A stretch of 64,000 bases of DNA from Ascarosepion bandense. Its lineage: Eukaryota > Mollusca > Cephalopoda > Sepiida > Sepiidae. Positions 20,739 to 32,274 of the stretch are shown here, in pieces. Where the stretch lies: the NCBI GenBank assembly GCA_037127315.1, contig JBBBDQ010001294.1, positions 2,815,001 through 2,879,000 on the forward strand, read 5' to 3'. The position numbers were made by a program, and so were the translations under genes. The notes below the pieces were generated by a model. It ran no database searches. It saw nothing but the letters and a program-made list of their open reading frames with translations, and was not told the DNA's origin. Position 1 is the first letter of the stretch. Every line of letters starts with the position of its first letter.

Positions 20739-20985
20739 ACCTTTTTCCCTTCTCTTTTTCTCTTTCTCCTTTCTTCTCTCTTTTTTCTTTTTCTTTCTTC
20801 CTCTGTTTCTTTCCCTTTCTTTTTGCAATGTTTTTCCTTTCTTCCTAAGCCACGTTTCCTTCAAATTTAACACATTTTTCCCTCCTTTTTTTCTCTTTTC
20901 CCCTTACCCCTCTTTTTCTTCCTCCCTTCCTTTTCTTTTTCTTTTCCATTTCACTACAATATTCTTTTCCTTTTCAATTTTTTGA
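20739..20985. repeat. Polypyrimidine-rich tract
   Basis: Mostly T and C with scattered A and G; lower purity than the 16205 tract. Confidence 0.7.
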
Positions 20986-21881
20986 TTGCAAGCCTACTTC
21001 CGGTTTATTTACCTACACACACGTTCAAACAAATTTTTGAATTTTTCCATAATATTAAAGATTGATGATGAAGACAATTCAATTTTCAGAAATGATTATA
21101 CGATCATAAATTTCAAATTTTTCTATGAAAAAAAAAATATATATATATGTGTTCCATCAAAAATTAATTTTCTTTTGTTCTTTTAATAGTTATTTTCTTT
21201 TCTGGATATAAATTATATAAAAAATTGGCCTGTATGTTCTATACTTTCAGGTATTATCAAGGATGATTTTATTTTTACCTTTAATTGAATGTATGGATTT
21301 TTTAAATGTATGTATTTAGAGTTATAGGAATGTTTTATTTTCAAACATGGTTAGCACATTGTGGTTGTTTTCATAGTTGATGTTATGGTGTGTTAACTTT
21401 TTCTTATTTCTTAAGAATGCTTCCGTTATTCTTAGCTTTTTTTTACATGTGGATGATTCTGTTATGATTTGTATTATCAATGAGTATATTGTGGGTAGTG
21501 TTTGATAGATCTTGGTAATGCGAGTTTTCTTGTTAAGTATGTTGTAGTATATCCAATAAAATTATTTATGAACTTGGTTTGATCAAGAACACAGTTCTTT
21601 AAGGGAAATGTGAATTCATAAATAATATTGGTTCTTTGTAATTTGGATCTTGCAGGTGAGTTTTTGATGTTGATGATGCGTTTAGCAGTTTAAAAATCTT
21701 TACAGTAGATAATTTAATTTTCTTGGTTTTGCCTTTTCCAGAAAGGTTAAAAATAATAGAAGCATTATTAATAAAAAAGGTAAAAGACAACACTCAACAA
21801 TATTAACATGGCAACAATTTGCTGACAGTGTTTGGAAAATAAAGCATTCCTGTAACTCTAGGTAAATTTATAATTTTCCAC
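20986..21881. other. Unassigned AT-rich sequence
   Basis: No gene or named repeat recognised between the pyrimidine tract and the Gypsy element. Confidence 0.4.
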
Positions 21882-22039
21882 TGGGTTTAGAGTGGAAAGA
21901 TATATTATGTGAGACTAGCCACTGAAGTTGGTGTAACACAAAGATGACATGACACATGGTAAACTTAACAGCTCATTTATTTAAACTCTTCACTGGATCT
22001 TGATCCCAGTATTCTCTAGTGAGGCCAGAAATTCTTACA
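21882..22039 (-). repeat. Gypsy 3' LTR
   Basis: On the minus strand it runs from tgtaagaatttctggcctca, through cactagagaata, tttaaataaatgagctgtta and gtctcaca, to ctctaaaccca. Termini TG...CA. Similar sequence extends a little beyond the upper end into a TCATCATCA run, so that boundary is uncertain. Confidence 0.7.
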
Positions 22040-22364
22040 ATCATCATCATCATTATTGATGCTTTATAAAATCTTCCTTCCTAAGCTAATATATTTTCTT
22101 TATTATTTTATCTCTAACTTTTTCAAATTACAAAATAAATAATTATAAATCAAAGTTTGTTTTGATTACATATCCAACTTGTTTTGTGAAATCAAACAAA
22201 TATTTTAGAGTTTGTATTTTTATCCTCACATTATTTTTCCAATACTTTCTTTTATATTATTATTTATTTCAAGATCCATGTAATGATCACTAATTATTTT
22301 ATTTCTCAAAAGGCTATTTTCAAGACCTGAAAATGAAATGTTTCCTATATCTTCAGAAATCCCC

Positions 22365-22916
22365 TTAATTAGTTGTTACAATATATGACCTGTTGTCAGT
22401 ATCTGCTGACTTAATTGTTCCTTCAATCCTCCAATATTTCTCTTTATCTAATTTTATTCTAATTCTATCTCCTCTTTCTTTTTTTAGAGTTGGTAAATTT
22501 CTGGCACCATGGAATCTGTTAAAATTCTTTTGCATTCTGCTCTTTGTCAGTTTGTCTCTCTCTCTGATTTGTGTGAAATTGGGCCATTTTGGTAATAACT
22601 TTTCTGGATGTAAATGTAATGTCGTTCTTATTTTCCTTCTCATAATTAATTCTGTGAGATTGACACCTGTGGCTTGAACTGGCATACTCTGGCATGTCTG
22701 GTTGTTTCAAAATTATCTTAGCTATTTTAACAATTCTTTCCATGTCTTTGTTTGATGATAATTTGAACTTGATGCTACATGTTTAAATCCATAACTGTCT
22801 GCAAAATCTTTGAAAGTATAACTTGAGAAGTGTTTCCCATTATTACTGACAAGTTCAATAAAAATTCCCTGATGTGACAAATTTTTAAACTTCTCTAGAA
22901 CACATTCACTTGTCAT
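22365..22916 (-). pseudogene. Gypsy integrase remnant
   Basis: Minus frames show, first, SYTFKDFADSYGFKHVASS in the catalytic core (22722-22916), then, after a break, IMRRKIRTTLHLHPEKLLPK and LPTLKKERGDRIRIKLDKEK from the C-terminal part (22365-22685). These are characteristic of Ty3/Gypsy integrases. Core residues near the expected DNG motif are changed (SNNGKHFS). Several shifts disrupt it. Confidence 0.8.
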
Positions 22917-23221
22917 TTGATTAAATTTTGATATTTCTATATATCTTGAGAAATAATCAATTGCGGCAATATGTTAGTCTCCTTAGTGAGTGAAAATATC
23001 TGTATCAATTCTTTGCCATGGACCTCGAAGAAGTGATGATAGCTTTAATTTTTCCTTTTTATTTGTTGGATAGTGTATGTTACAAAAAGAACTTTTTTAG
23101 ATATCCCTTCAACTCTTGGGATATTTTCGGCCACCACCCTGATTTTTTGGCTTTCTCTTGGGATTTGTTTAGTTTCAAGTGACTGTTATAAAGTCTCCTT
23201 AATATTTCTGGTCTAAGTTTT

Positions 23222-23620
23222 TCAGGTATGACAATTCTGTCCTGAAAAAATTTTCAAGAGAAAAATTTGACATTGTAATTGGTTATTGTGCAGATCATGT
23301 GTATTTATAAACGATATAAGTGATTCATGGTCTGTTAACAGTTTAATGTATTTTAGTCCTGTGACATATCTGTCAAACTGCCCACACACTGCTAAAACAC
23401 TATTTCTCAATTTTTGTGTATTTCTTTTCAACATTAGTAAACTTGCATGAAGCAAATGCTATTATTTGCTAATTTTCTTCTATTTCTTGAAATAGAGCTG
23501 CTCTGAGACCATAACTGCTAGTGCCAATGCTAACTACTATGGGTTTGGTTGGACCATAGTAGGATAGACTTAACTGGTGCTTGAGTTAGTAATTCCTTTT
23601 TTCTTTTATTCTACAGAAAT
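23222..23620 (-). pseudogene. Gypsy RNase H remnant
   Basis: Minus frame 23455-23222 reads SVLAVCGQFDRYVTGLKYIK then LLTDHESLISFINTHDL, the TDH region of Gypsy RNase H. Just upstream, SSYGLRAALFQEIEEN matches the start of the domain. Two frames are needed. Confidence 0.8.
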
Positions 23621-23639
23621 ACAATTTTCAATAATTTGG

Positions 23640-24720
23640 TCATTGATTGTATGGTTTCAGACAATTTTGGTAAGAATTTGTCTATCTGATTATTCCAATT
23701 ATACAACATAATTCAGTTAAATTCTTAGATGTGGGCAACTCTTGAAAGGCTTTTAGCCTTTACTTGCTGGGTGAATTTAGTTTCCAGAAATTGTGTCCAA
23801 AATATTCCTGTCATAACTTTTGAATACGTACATTTTTTTATTAAGTCTGAGTCTGATATTTTATAATGTTTTAAGAACAGTTTTTAGTCTTTTGTCATGT
23901 TCTTCTACGGTTCTACCATAGATTAGAACATTGTCAATAATAGTTTCAAATCCTTGAATATTTTTTTTATAATTTTGACATCTTTCTTTGAAAGATTTCT
24001 GAATCTGATCTTATGCCAAAAGGTCAACTTTTGAAGCAGTATCTTCCAAAAGGAGTAATGAAAATCGTGAGTAGACAGCTTCTTTACTTAACTGAACTTG
24101 GTAGAATCCACTTGTAGTATTCAATTTAGAAAAAAGTTAGGCAAAATATTGTTATGGTGCCCTCCTACAAGGAATGGCCTCTTCCTCTTACTATATAATT
24201 ACCAGCAGTTAACAGTAGTTAGAAATGACAGCTAGTATTCAGTTAGAGCCAGCTACTAGTCAGGCAATAAGCAGTATAACCATACTGTTCAGACTTATTT
24301 ATTTCTATTTACTTAATTATTAACACTTATGGTGTATCTATGTTCTTGTTATACTAATACATGGTTTTGAACCTACCTTCTGTTTTCCATGTCTTACTTC
24401 CAACCAAACCGATCACTACAACTTTGCGGCAAAGTTTCGTCACAATAACTCCACAACTAATTGGCTACGAAGATCCACAACAAATATCATCTAAATTTGG
24501 TAATATGTAATGTTTCATTTTCACTGTTGATTCAGATTCTTTAAATCTACACATTTTTGGATTATTCAATTTCCGTTTATTACAGGTACTATAGGCACAT
24601 ACCAATTAATTGGTTCTGTAACCTTTTCAATAATTCCCTCATTTTACAGTCTATTCAATTCTTCCTTCACCTTTGGCAAAATAGGGAATGGGATTTTTCT
24701 AGCTGTTGTTACACAGTTGG
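23640..24720 (-). pseudogene. Gypsy reverse transcriptase remnant, split by solo LTR
   Basis: Minus frames in order from high to low coordinate: RKIPFPILPKVKEELNRL and GIIEKVTEPINW (24720-24580), the solo LTR (24482-24150), then TPFGRYCFKS, PFGIRSDSEIFQRKMSK and DNVLIYGRTVEEHDKRLKTV (about 24080-23870). The catalytic DD position reads DN. Stops and shifts are numerous. Confidence 0.8.
24150..24482. mobile_element. Solo LTR (family L1), inserted in Gypsy polymerase
   Basis: 333 bases, starting TGTTATGGTGCC and ending GATCCACAACA on the plus strand, flanked by perfect 5-base duplications, aatat at 24145-24149 and 24483-24487. The insertion separates two parts of one reverse transcriptase frame. 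It matches the 19289 LTR in the opposite orientation, especially the terminal block with ggaatggcctcttcct. Confidence 0.92.
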
Positions 24721-24913
24721 CTGAAGCGTCTTTTTTCATAAATATTTTCACTGCGTTTCCCTTCATACACCCTCCAGCATCAAATAAAGTTCTCTATTCT
24801 ATTTTGTCTAAACGTTTCATTAAATTAATTTTTACAGACATTTTTCTAGACAATGTTCTCTCCGTTTACACATTCAGAGTTATAGAATATTTATTAATAT
24901 TATATGATATTTA

Positions 24914-24919
<6 letters not shown>

Positions 24920-24958
<39 letters not shown>
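24920..24958. repeat. (TA)n microsatellite
   Basis: About 39 bases of TA inside the Gypsy element, next to the poly-T end of the V element. Confidence 0.95.
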
Positions 24959-24960
<2 letters not shown>

Positions 24961-24987
24961 TTTATTTTATTTTTTTTTTTTTTTAAT

Positions 24988-25260
24988 CGTATCACCCCGA
25001 GCAAGGTGGCAACACCACTGATGTGCAGTAATATCACTACGTAATAGTGAGAAGATTTGAAAAGAGAAAGCCGGAAACCACATCCTAAACAGGGAACAAG
25101 GGATGAGCCTCATAACCTGTTCAATAGACATGGGTGGAGTGTGAACCGGGCGATAGATAGATCTATCTACTCCAATAGAAAAAAAAAACAAAGTGAGAAG
25201 ATTTGAAAAGAGAAAGCCGGAAACCACATCCTAAACAGGGAACAAGGGATGAGCCTCATA
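24988..25260 (-). mobile_element. V element, copy 2 (SINE-like dimer with LINE-type tail)
   Basis: Minus strand. The LINE-type tail (atcaccccgagcaaggtgg) is at the low end after a T run; one complete unit and a second partial unit (to 25258) follow. Landmarks ctattgaacaggttatgagg and cttgttccctgtttaggat recur in both units. Inserted between the gag and polymerase remnants of the Gypsy element. Confidence 0.8.
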
Positions 25261-25639
25261 ATATTTACTAATAAAATATTATAATATAATATAGTATTTA
25301 TTAATATAATATAATAGAATATGTATTATACTTTATTTATTAATATGGTATAATATACATTTAGTGACATATAATATTTGATTAATATAATATTCAAAGA
25401 CAAATAATATTTGTCCTTGCCTTCTTCTGTAATGGCATTAAATTTTCCAATGCATTGGACTATTTCTCCAGGACTTGTGAAGATGTCATTTACCTGGTTT
25501 AATATATGTTTTCTCTCGGATTCTCATAAGTTTTGGTTGAGATAATATTTATACTGGTGTTTATACTGATTTCAAATTTCACCACTTTTTATAACGCAGG
25601 TCATTTAAATTTGTTTCTCTCAGCTCTCCTAGGAAATAT

Positions 25640-26480
25640 TTTTTATTTGTTTACTGTGTGCATCATATTCATTTTTTTAGTTCTGCAGGCTACGGTGGAA
25701 TGATTCATTTCTTGCATTTCTTGTAGCTGACCTTTTTTTATTCTGAAATCATGTATTTGAATTCATCAATGGCAGTTACTGTTGTTGTTGCTGTTTTCAT
25801 ATATTCTTTATTTTAATTTTGTATCTTGGAGGTTTTTGTGGGTCTTTAATTTGTCTATATTTTTCTTGTAGAATTCTTATATTTGAGATTTTATTTGCTC
25901 ACTGCTCCTGGCCATTTCCATAGCTTTCTCAAGTTTCAAATCAGGAGTTAATTGTAATCTTTCAGATATGTCTTTATTCCGTAGTCTTATCTCAAGAAGA
26001 CAGAATCTGATTTGCTAATTTTTCTTTGGAAACTCATTCTGCTAATTAGTGTAATGCACAAATAAAAGTTTCCACTGGTTCTCTTGGTAATAGAACTTGA
26101 AGATAAAATTTTGCCATTTCATAAATTGTATTTCTTTTAGGCAGAAAGTAGGCATTGAATGTTTCCAAAATGTGAGTTGTACATATTTGTGTCTTCTTAT
26201 GAAAGAAAAAAATGTCTGGGATATATTTTCTTATGCAAAATGTGCTAACTTGAATTGTGTAATTTTCCTCCCAGAGTTTTTATATGTCTTGAAAGTGTTG
26301 AAATCTTTGTGACTATTTCTGCCAATTTCCTGGGTTTGTAAAAGCAAACAGCTCTAGTGTAGTTAATTTGAATATTTTTTCTTTGTTTCTGACAAATAAA
26401 AGAATTTTTTTCTAATTTGTGTCCTGTTTTAGAAAGTAATTTTCTTCCTTTAGAAAAAAATTCCTCTCTGACACTATCTT
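25640..26480 (-). pseudogene. Gypsy gag remnant
   Basis: Minus frames show FNAYFLPKRNTIYEMAKFYL, LPREPVETFICALH and, after a gap, LQLTPDLKL with EKAMEMARS-like sequence. This block order matches the capsid region of Gypsy gag proteins. A degenerate cysteine-rich stretch near 25720 may be the zinc knuckle. Many stops. Confidence 0.65.
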
Positions 26481-26483
26481 CAC

Positions 26484-26641
26484 TGAGCTTAGGGTGGAAA
26501 GATATATTATATGAGACTGGCTGCTGAAAAGTCAATGCAACACAAAGATGATGCTACATGTGATAAACTTAACAACACATTTATTTAAACTCCCCATCTG
26601 GATCCATCTAGCATTCTCTAGTGAGGCTGAAAGTCCTTACA
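26484..26641 (-). repeat. Gypsy 5' LTR
   Basis: Same length and order of blocks as the 21882 LTR: tgtaaggactttcagcctca, cactagagaatgctag, tttaaataaatgtgttgtta, gtctcatataatatatc, and cctaagctca. The divergence between the two LTRs (by eye well over 10 percent) indicates an old insertion. Confidence 0.7.
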
Positions 26642-26658
26642 ATCATAATCATCATTAT

Positions 26659-28310
26659 GAAACATAAAAATTAAAAATAAAATCGTCCTTAATAATGATT
26701 AAAATTATAGCCAAATGTGCTCAGACACACAGAACATTCGAATAATTACTAATTTTATGCTCACAAGAGATAAAAATGATAAGAACATCCAAAAAATTAA
26801 ATTAAAAAAACTTAGCTATGGTACTTTCTCAATCATTTTTGATGAAACTTGTATAAAAGAAGGATTTCCGCCAAAATACAAAATTATATAAACAAAGTGA
26901 TAGCAGAAATTTGAGGAATTTAAATCTGGCAGTCTCTATAATTCATTCCAATCACGTAAGAGTGCTGAAGGATTGTTTATCCATGGTTCTTGAGAGTTTT
27001 TTCTCTATTTTGTATCATTTTTCTACTTGCTCCTGAACCAATACTTGACCAACCTTGAAATAATATACCAAAAAAACGTTTGCCAAAATTCTGACAATGC
27101 TTTTCAAGAGTCTAGATGGCAAATTTGCTAAATTTTAAGCAAAACCTGATGCAAGGTTATGTCTTGAATTTGTTAACCATGATAAAGATTGCAAGACTTT
27201 CTGTAATAACTGAGCATTTTAGTGAACAGGAAGTTATCTCTTCAACAACTTAATAAAGATGATATATTTAAGGTTTTGTACATATGGCTACATGCAGATC
27301 TTCCTGTTGAAAAACAAATTAAAAGGAATATACATATATTAACCATTCACAGAACAGGAAAATATATTTGAAAGTGAGCCTCTTTTGTCTTCTAAAAAGG
27401 TATAAGTATGAGTGATTTTGTTTCTTTTTTCAGAGAGCCTCTTAGCCGTTACCCTAGACCCAAGTCCAGGCAACTTGCATTTTGTTTACTCTTTCAACCT
27501 CTTTCTCATGCTGCATTCTGTACCTCTCCTTCATTTTGTAAAGACAGACACTAAAAAGAAGACACAATGAAACAAATATTAAACTAGGCTGTTACATCAA
27601 AGACATTGACGACTACAACTCTACCCTGCTTCACTCATACACAATTATCTCATCGAATTTCAATCTATTACTGCCTTAACACATTCAACAAATTAAACTC
27701 TTCTTACCAAACTTTTACCAGACAAAGAACAATACTAAACTTTTCTAATCAACCTTGTGCCATACATATAAACATTAATATCGTTTTCTATAAAACAAAA
27801 TTATTTAATGTTTATATAAATGATTATTTTTATACACCATCTTGATTGTTCTTATTTTTACACATCTTGAGTGAACTATAAACTTAACAAGGCCAAACCA
27901 AATTTAAAACTCACAAAAAGTCCTTCTATCACATAACACAAAGTCTCTTGGTAGACTGACCCAGGGGCCTGGTTACCAGTAATTATTATTAGTGAGTATG
28001 CATTTCAGTATGGGAACATTCGAATAACACCTTGTATTTCAAAACCTCTTAGATGTTTTTAGGAGATAAACATTTAAAACATGTTGGTTTTTAATCAAAT
28101 ATTGATTACCTATTTTTGTCAGAAGCATTAAAAGCATGATATTCACCATAGAGTGTTGATTCCTATGTATAGTTAAATATAGTTATTTTTAGTTGGCTTT
28201 ACCATTTACTAGGCATGCCTAGAAAAGTATTCATTATTTATTGTCTGCTTTAACTTTTGTTAAACAAAACAATTAAATTTCCCAAACAACAATGACAAAA
28301 TCAGTTATTT
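26659..28310. other. Mostly unassigned AT-rich sequence
   Basis: A plus frame near 26795-26885 (IIFDETCIKEGFPPKYK) resembles the FNETCIN block at 2811 and 14398, so a decayed Penelope-type segment may lie here. Nothing else is recognised; the open frame at 27606-27845 has no identifiable domain. Confidence 0.4.
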
Positions 28311-28544
28311 ACATTGTTTGAACTGTTGTCCTCATCTTTGTTGCCATATTCAAATTCACTATCTGTCTATATTTCTGAGATGAGGTATTGCAACTATTTA
28401 TATTGTTTGGATTGTTGTCCGCATCTTTGTTGCCATTTTCAAATTCAACATCTGTCTATATTTTTGAAATGAAGTATTGTAACTATTTACATTGTTTGGA
28501 CTGTTGTCCTCATCTTTATTGTCATATTCACAACATTTCTGCTG
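28311..28544 (+). repeat. Tandem repeat, about three units of 89-90 bases
   Basis: Units start at 28311, 28401 and 28490 (cattgtttgaactgttgtcc and variants), each containing catctttgttgcc and ctgtctatatttctgagatg-like text; the last is incomplete and runs into the SINE family B copy. The unit corresponds to the 3' part of that SINE family. Confidence 0.85.
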
Positions 28545-28800
28545 TTTTTTGCCCAATGGATAAAAGCATTGGTTGGATTCAAGACTTGACCCACAGAGTT
28601 GTGTGTTCAATACCATACAGTTCCAGTGGCAAACAAAAAAGCTTAAAGAGTTAAGTGAGGATAATTAAGACATCTGGAAATGGCATGACTCCTGGAATGA
28701 GAACAATCTACCCCAGTGATCAAAATAAAGGGTTTGGTTCAAAATTCCTGTCACCTGTAGAAAGTTGGAGCATACAACAGCTGAAATAATATAAATACCT
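28545..28800 (+). mobile_element. SINE family B with tRNA-like head
   Basis: A tRNA-like head is visible (ttgcccaatggataaaagca, then agttgtgtgttcaatacc as B box). The body follows: atgactcctggaatgagaac, accccagtgatcaaaataaa, gggtttggttcaaaattcc. It is the best match to the 36010 copy. Confidence 0.75.
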
Positions 28801-28819
28801 CATCTCAGAAATATAGTCA

Positions 28820-28920
28820 GTCAGTTAAGGGATATTTGTGATACACATTTGACCAATGTTGTCTCAAAAGAGACATAATTGAATGGGCAGAAGGTTTTCC
28901 TGGAGTAGGTTACCATCACT
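28820..28920 (-). mobile_element. SINE family A, 3' fragment
   Basis: Starts at the family 3' end (agtcagtcagttaaggg) and stops after ggtttt-cctggagtaggttacc. 5'-truncated. Confidence 0.75.
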
Positions 28921-29109
28921 TTGGAATTTAAGATTGACTCTTGGAGTTCTTGTTCTGAATGCACCTCCATAGAAATATAGACAAAGACAAAATCAATGTC
29001 GTGCATGAATAAATGAAGATAAAAGGATAAAAAAAAACAATGGTATTTGTAGAAACAGATTGGAATTAAGACATGACTCAATAAATCCAGGACCTAACTA
29101 ATAAAATAA

Positions 29110-30170
29110 TTTTCAGGCAAAATTCATTTTTATTCATCAACATAGTCTCCTTCTAGGATTCCAATGCTTCTCTAACACTTCATTACCTTTTTTGTAGGAC
29201 GATTTGTCTTTGACCTCAAAATATGATATCACTTCTTCATTGGAGCCAAATATTTTTTTTTTCCTGGAGCATTCTTTTGAGGTCTTCAAACAGATCTGAA
29301 GAACAGGGTGAATGCAGAAGCAATTCAAAGTGTATTTCATGTAGTTTTGCCATTGTTGTGTTAAACTTGTGACATGGTGCATTGATCACTTTTTCTTCTT
29401 CATTTGTGGCTGTTTTTTGGTGATTTCTTTCTTCAAATGCACCAATAATGCTATATAATATTTACTATTGATGGTTCTTCCTTTCCCAAGGTAATCGATG
29501 AACAAAATACCTAAAGTATCCCAAAATACGGAGGCCAAAATCCTGCCTGCTAATATTTTGATCACTTTGGACAGCTTTCACCTGCTGCTGTCCATACAGC
29601 TGACTGCTGATTTAACTCTGGAGTGAAGTGGTGGATCCAAGTTTTATCCATTGCCACATATTTATGCCAAAACTCCTTCTTGTTGAGTTGAAACAGTTGC
29701 AAACAACAGCCTACTTTGAACACAGCTTTCTCAATGACAAATATTCATGCAAAATATTGAATACACTGCCTTCTGATATGTTTGACCCCTCCACTATCTC
29801 ACGCAACTTCAATTTACGATCGACAGAAACAAATTTTTTTTCATGTTTTCCAGAACAACTGCTGATTTGGGGTGACCTGAGCTTTCAGCATCATTTGTGT
29901 CTGTATGGCTGCATTTAAAGTCAGCATACTACCTCTGAACCATTGTTTCTGATAGAGAAGAGCCCAAATATCATTTTTCAAGCTAGTGCTTTGCTTGAAC
30001 AGTATTTTTTCCCATCAGAAAGCAGTGCTTTATCAATACACCAAATTCAGATTTTTCAATTGTTTTGAAAACTGTAATTTGTAAACTAATAATTCGACAG
30101 GGTCCAAATTTTGTCATGTGCCATTTGAAGATTAGTAATTAATAAAAATCATATAGATTTTTTATTAGCG
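29110..30170 (-). pseudogene. Mariner transposase remnant
   Basis: Minus-strand frames in order: RKLKLREIVEGSNISEGSVF and ILHEYLSLRKLCSKQV (about 29830-29690) from the DNA-binding helices; KAVQSDQNISRQDFGLRI (about 29575); and near the 3' end GSNEEVISYFEVKDKSSYKK, then GNEVLEKHWN (29250-29160). This is the order of mariner (DD34D) transposases. Part of the catalytic core is missing and stops are frequent. I could not identify matching TIRs. Confidence 0.8.
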
Positions 30171-30182
30171 GTGCAATCTATA

Positions 30183-30262
30183 CGTCAGTCATGTTCCTTT
30201 TGAGACATGATCACCCAAGTGTGTATCACATATAGCACTGAACTGACTGATTAGATTGGCGT
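30183..30262 (+). mobile_element. SINE family A, 3' fragment, plus a scrap of LINE family 1
   Basis: gtcagtcatgttccttttga to gcactgaactgactga is the SINE 3' end. It runs into ttagattggcgtctagatcc, LINE family 1 text (to about 30302), then a further SINE-like remnant to about 30360. Confidence 0.65.
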
Positions 30263-30559
30263 CTAGATCCCACCCGTTTTCTGTTGAAATAGTTATATGT
30301 AACTCTAAGTGAATGTAATGAACTCAATTTAAACTCAGTTCTTCAATTCAATCCATTCCACAATCCATTACTTTATGGTGGTCTTTTAACTTTGAAATAT
30401 TAATTTATTCCTACATTTCTTAAAACTATGAATTAGAGACTGGCTTTTACAGAGGAAGGATCACTAAACTGCGAAGAAAAACTAAAAGGTGAAACTGTAC
30501 CCAAGTGTTGCTATTTTATATTTTTGATTTCTTGCATATATGTTGTTTGTTTAGATTTT

Positions 30560-31290
30560 GTCAATGGCACAGTATAGAATGGTCAGCTGGTCAGCATCTG
30601 TGAGAAAAAGAGGACCATTCACTCTGTCAGGAATTTGGAAATGCCATGTTGGCATTTGTGCTGAAAACTCCAAAATGAACATTTTGGAGCATTTGGGTGT
30701 CAGTCTGAAGATAGTGCAAAGAATTTGGTAATTGCAAAGATATGGCAGCTTGGAAAACTTACTCTGATCATTCTGATAAGAAAAAACTCAGAGATTTGTT
30801 AGTGAGGGCCTTAAACTCAACATGGAGACCTATATCAAGTGCTTTGAAGAGGTAGTACTGCCCTGGATCAATAGGAAGCCTATGTATGGCAACAGGATTC
30901 TGCATCATCAGCACAAGCAGGAGAACACAGTTATGACTCTCAGATAATTTATGCGGCCATCATCCCTCTACATCGGGCCACCTAACTCAACTGAAGCTGC
31001 AACCCCTTCATTATTATATACGAGGTGTAGTTGAGCAAAAGACTAACAAAACTTGTTGTTACAACAAAGATGAACTGAAGACAAGGATTATAGCAGTATT
31101 TACTAATTTAAACAAGGAGACTGTTCAGAAGAGATGCCAGAGATTCCAAAGTAGTCTGTAGGCCATGGCTGAAAACAACGATGATTTTATTGAATAAGTT
31201 TAGTCATTAGTATTTCATGATATTTTTGTGTAATTTTGGTAAATATATCTGTTAAAATGAGATGTCAGTGTTATTTTCATTTTTGTATAA
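30560..31290 (+). pseudogene. Tc1/mariner family T2 transposase remnant, copy 1
   Basis: Plus frames: near 31021 EQKTNKT, then KDELKTRIIAVFTNLNKETV, then QKRCQRFQSSL and the final ENNDDFIE at 31197. This is the C-terminal end of a Tc1/mariner transposase. Upstream blocks (catgttggcatttgtgctga, gtttgggtgtcagtctgaag-like) are shared with 44580-44700. Shifts and stops break it. Confidence 0.75.
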
Positions 31291-31514
31291 TTTATACAAC
31301 AATTTATTCATTGCCTCTCGTATTTCACATCACCATAAGATAGCCTTCAGAAGAAAAACCATACAACTGTGATTACACCGCCCAAATTAATGTTACCGCT
31401 CCTGAAATTTCAGCTTGACTATCACAAACTATCCTCAATCTGAACTGCAATCCATTAATCCTACATTTTTGATAATATTTAAGAAAATATTTATGAAATA
31501 AATATTTATGAAAA

Positions 31515-31853
31515 ATTTATCTTGCCTATATACAAATCTGCCATCTGCCTGTGCATTGAATACTGCTGTCACATCTGGTCAGGCGCCCCTGCTATTCATC
31601 TTGGGATTCTTAAGAAAATCCAAAGGAGAATCTGCAATGTAATTGATCCCAACCTGGCAGCTCCACCTCAGTCACTTTATCATTGATGAGGCTTCTCTCT
31701 GTCTCTTCTACAAATATTTTCTTAGCTTCTGCTCCAATGAGCTTAGCTTCCTGTTGCCCTCTCTTTTTATGTACATACCCCCCCCCCCCCCCCAGCAACA
31801 GTGGCAGTTTTATGTCTTGCTTGGAGTGGAACAATTATAAAATAATAAATTTA
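31515..31853 (+). pseudogene. LINE family 1 3' fragment
   Basis: Contains atatacaaatctgccatctg, tgaatactgctgtcacatct, aaatccaaaggagaatctgc and the 3' tail cttgcttggagtggaacaat at 31818. A 16-base poly-C run (31778-31793) sits just before the tail. Internally deleted relative to the 60205 copy. Confidence 0.8.
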
Positions 31854-32274
31854 TTAAAAAGCCAAATTTCAAAAAAATTTTATGTCACCATTTCAATATT
31901 GATTTTTAATATTTATTTTCAAACTTTATAGTAATAATGTTTTTTTTATAAAAATATTTGTACAGACTAAAATTCATTCATCCATAATTTAAAAAAATAA
32001 AAAAGTTTGATATTAAATTTTTCAGATTTAGATTACAACATAAATACCATTAACTATTTTGCAGAAATCTTGAATATAATTTTGAAAATGGTTAGAGTTT
32101 TCTAAATATAAATAATATGATTTTTTTACAATTTAAAAATCTGAGAAGTGTTTTAACAGATGATGGAAAATGTGATGAAAGATGCCTCCTAAAAGCTGAA
32201 TAAAGTACTAAGAAAAAAGAAAAATTTGGTTATAAACAAAGAAAACAATGATAAACTGCTATGCAGTTTTAAAT
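31854..32274. other. Unassigned AT-rich sequence
   Basis: No gene or named repeat recognised. Confidence 0.4.

Larger units (their letters stand above)
21882..26641 (-). mobile_element. Decayed, nearly complete Ty3/Gypsy LTR retrotransposon
   Basis: Two homologous 158-base ends in the same orientation (21882-22039 and 26484-26641) bracket minus-strand gag and pol remnants in the standard order: gag, polymerase, RNase H, integrase. Stops and frameshifts are everywhere, so the element is inactive. It has been hit by a (TA)n array (24920-24958), a V element (24988-25260) and a solo LTR (24150-24482). I could not define a target-site duplication for the whole element. Confidence 0.8.

Noticed and set aside
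27606..27845. 79-codon plus-strand open frame as a gene
   Set aside because: AT-poor codon use is not evident, no domain or splice context; resemblance to a Penelope C-terminus was too weak to call.
28311..28544. CRISPR-like array
   Set aside because: Eukaryotic context; adjacent 90-base units with no unique spacers.
31778..31793. Poly-C run as a regulatory element
   Set aside because: It sits inside a decayed LINE 3' region; simplest reading is slippage or an assembly-sensitive homopolymer.
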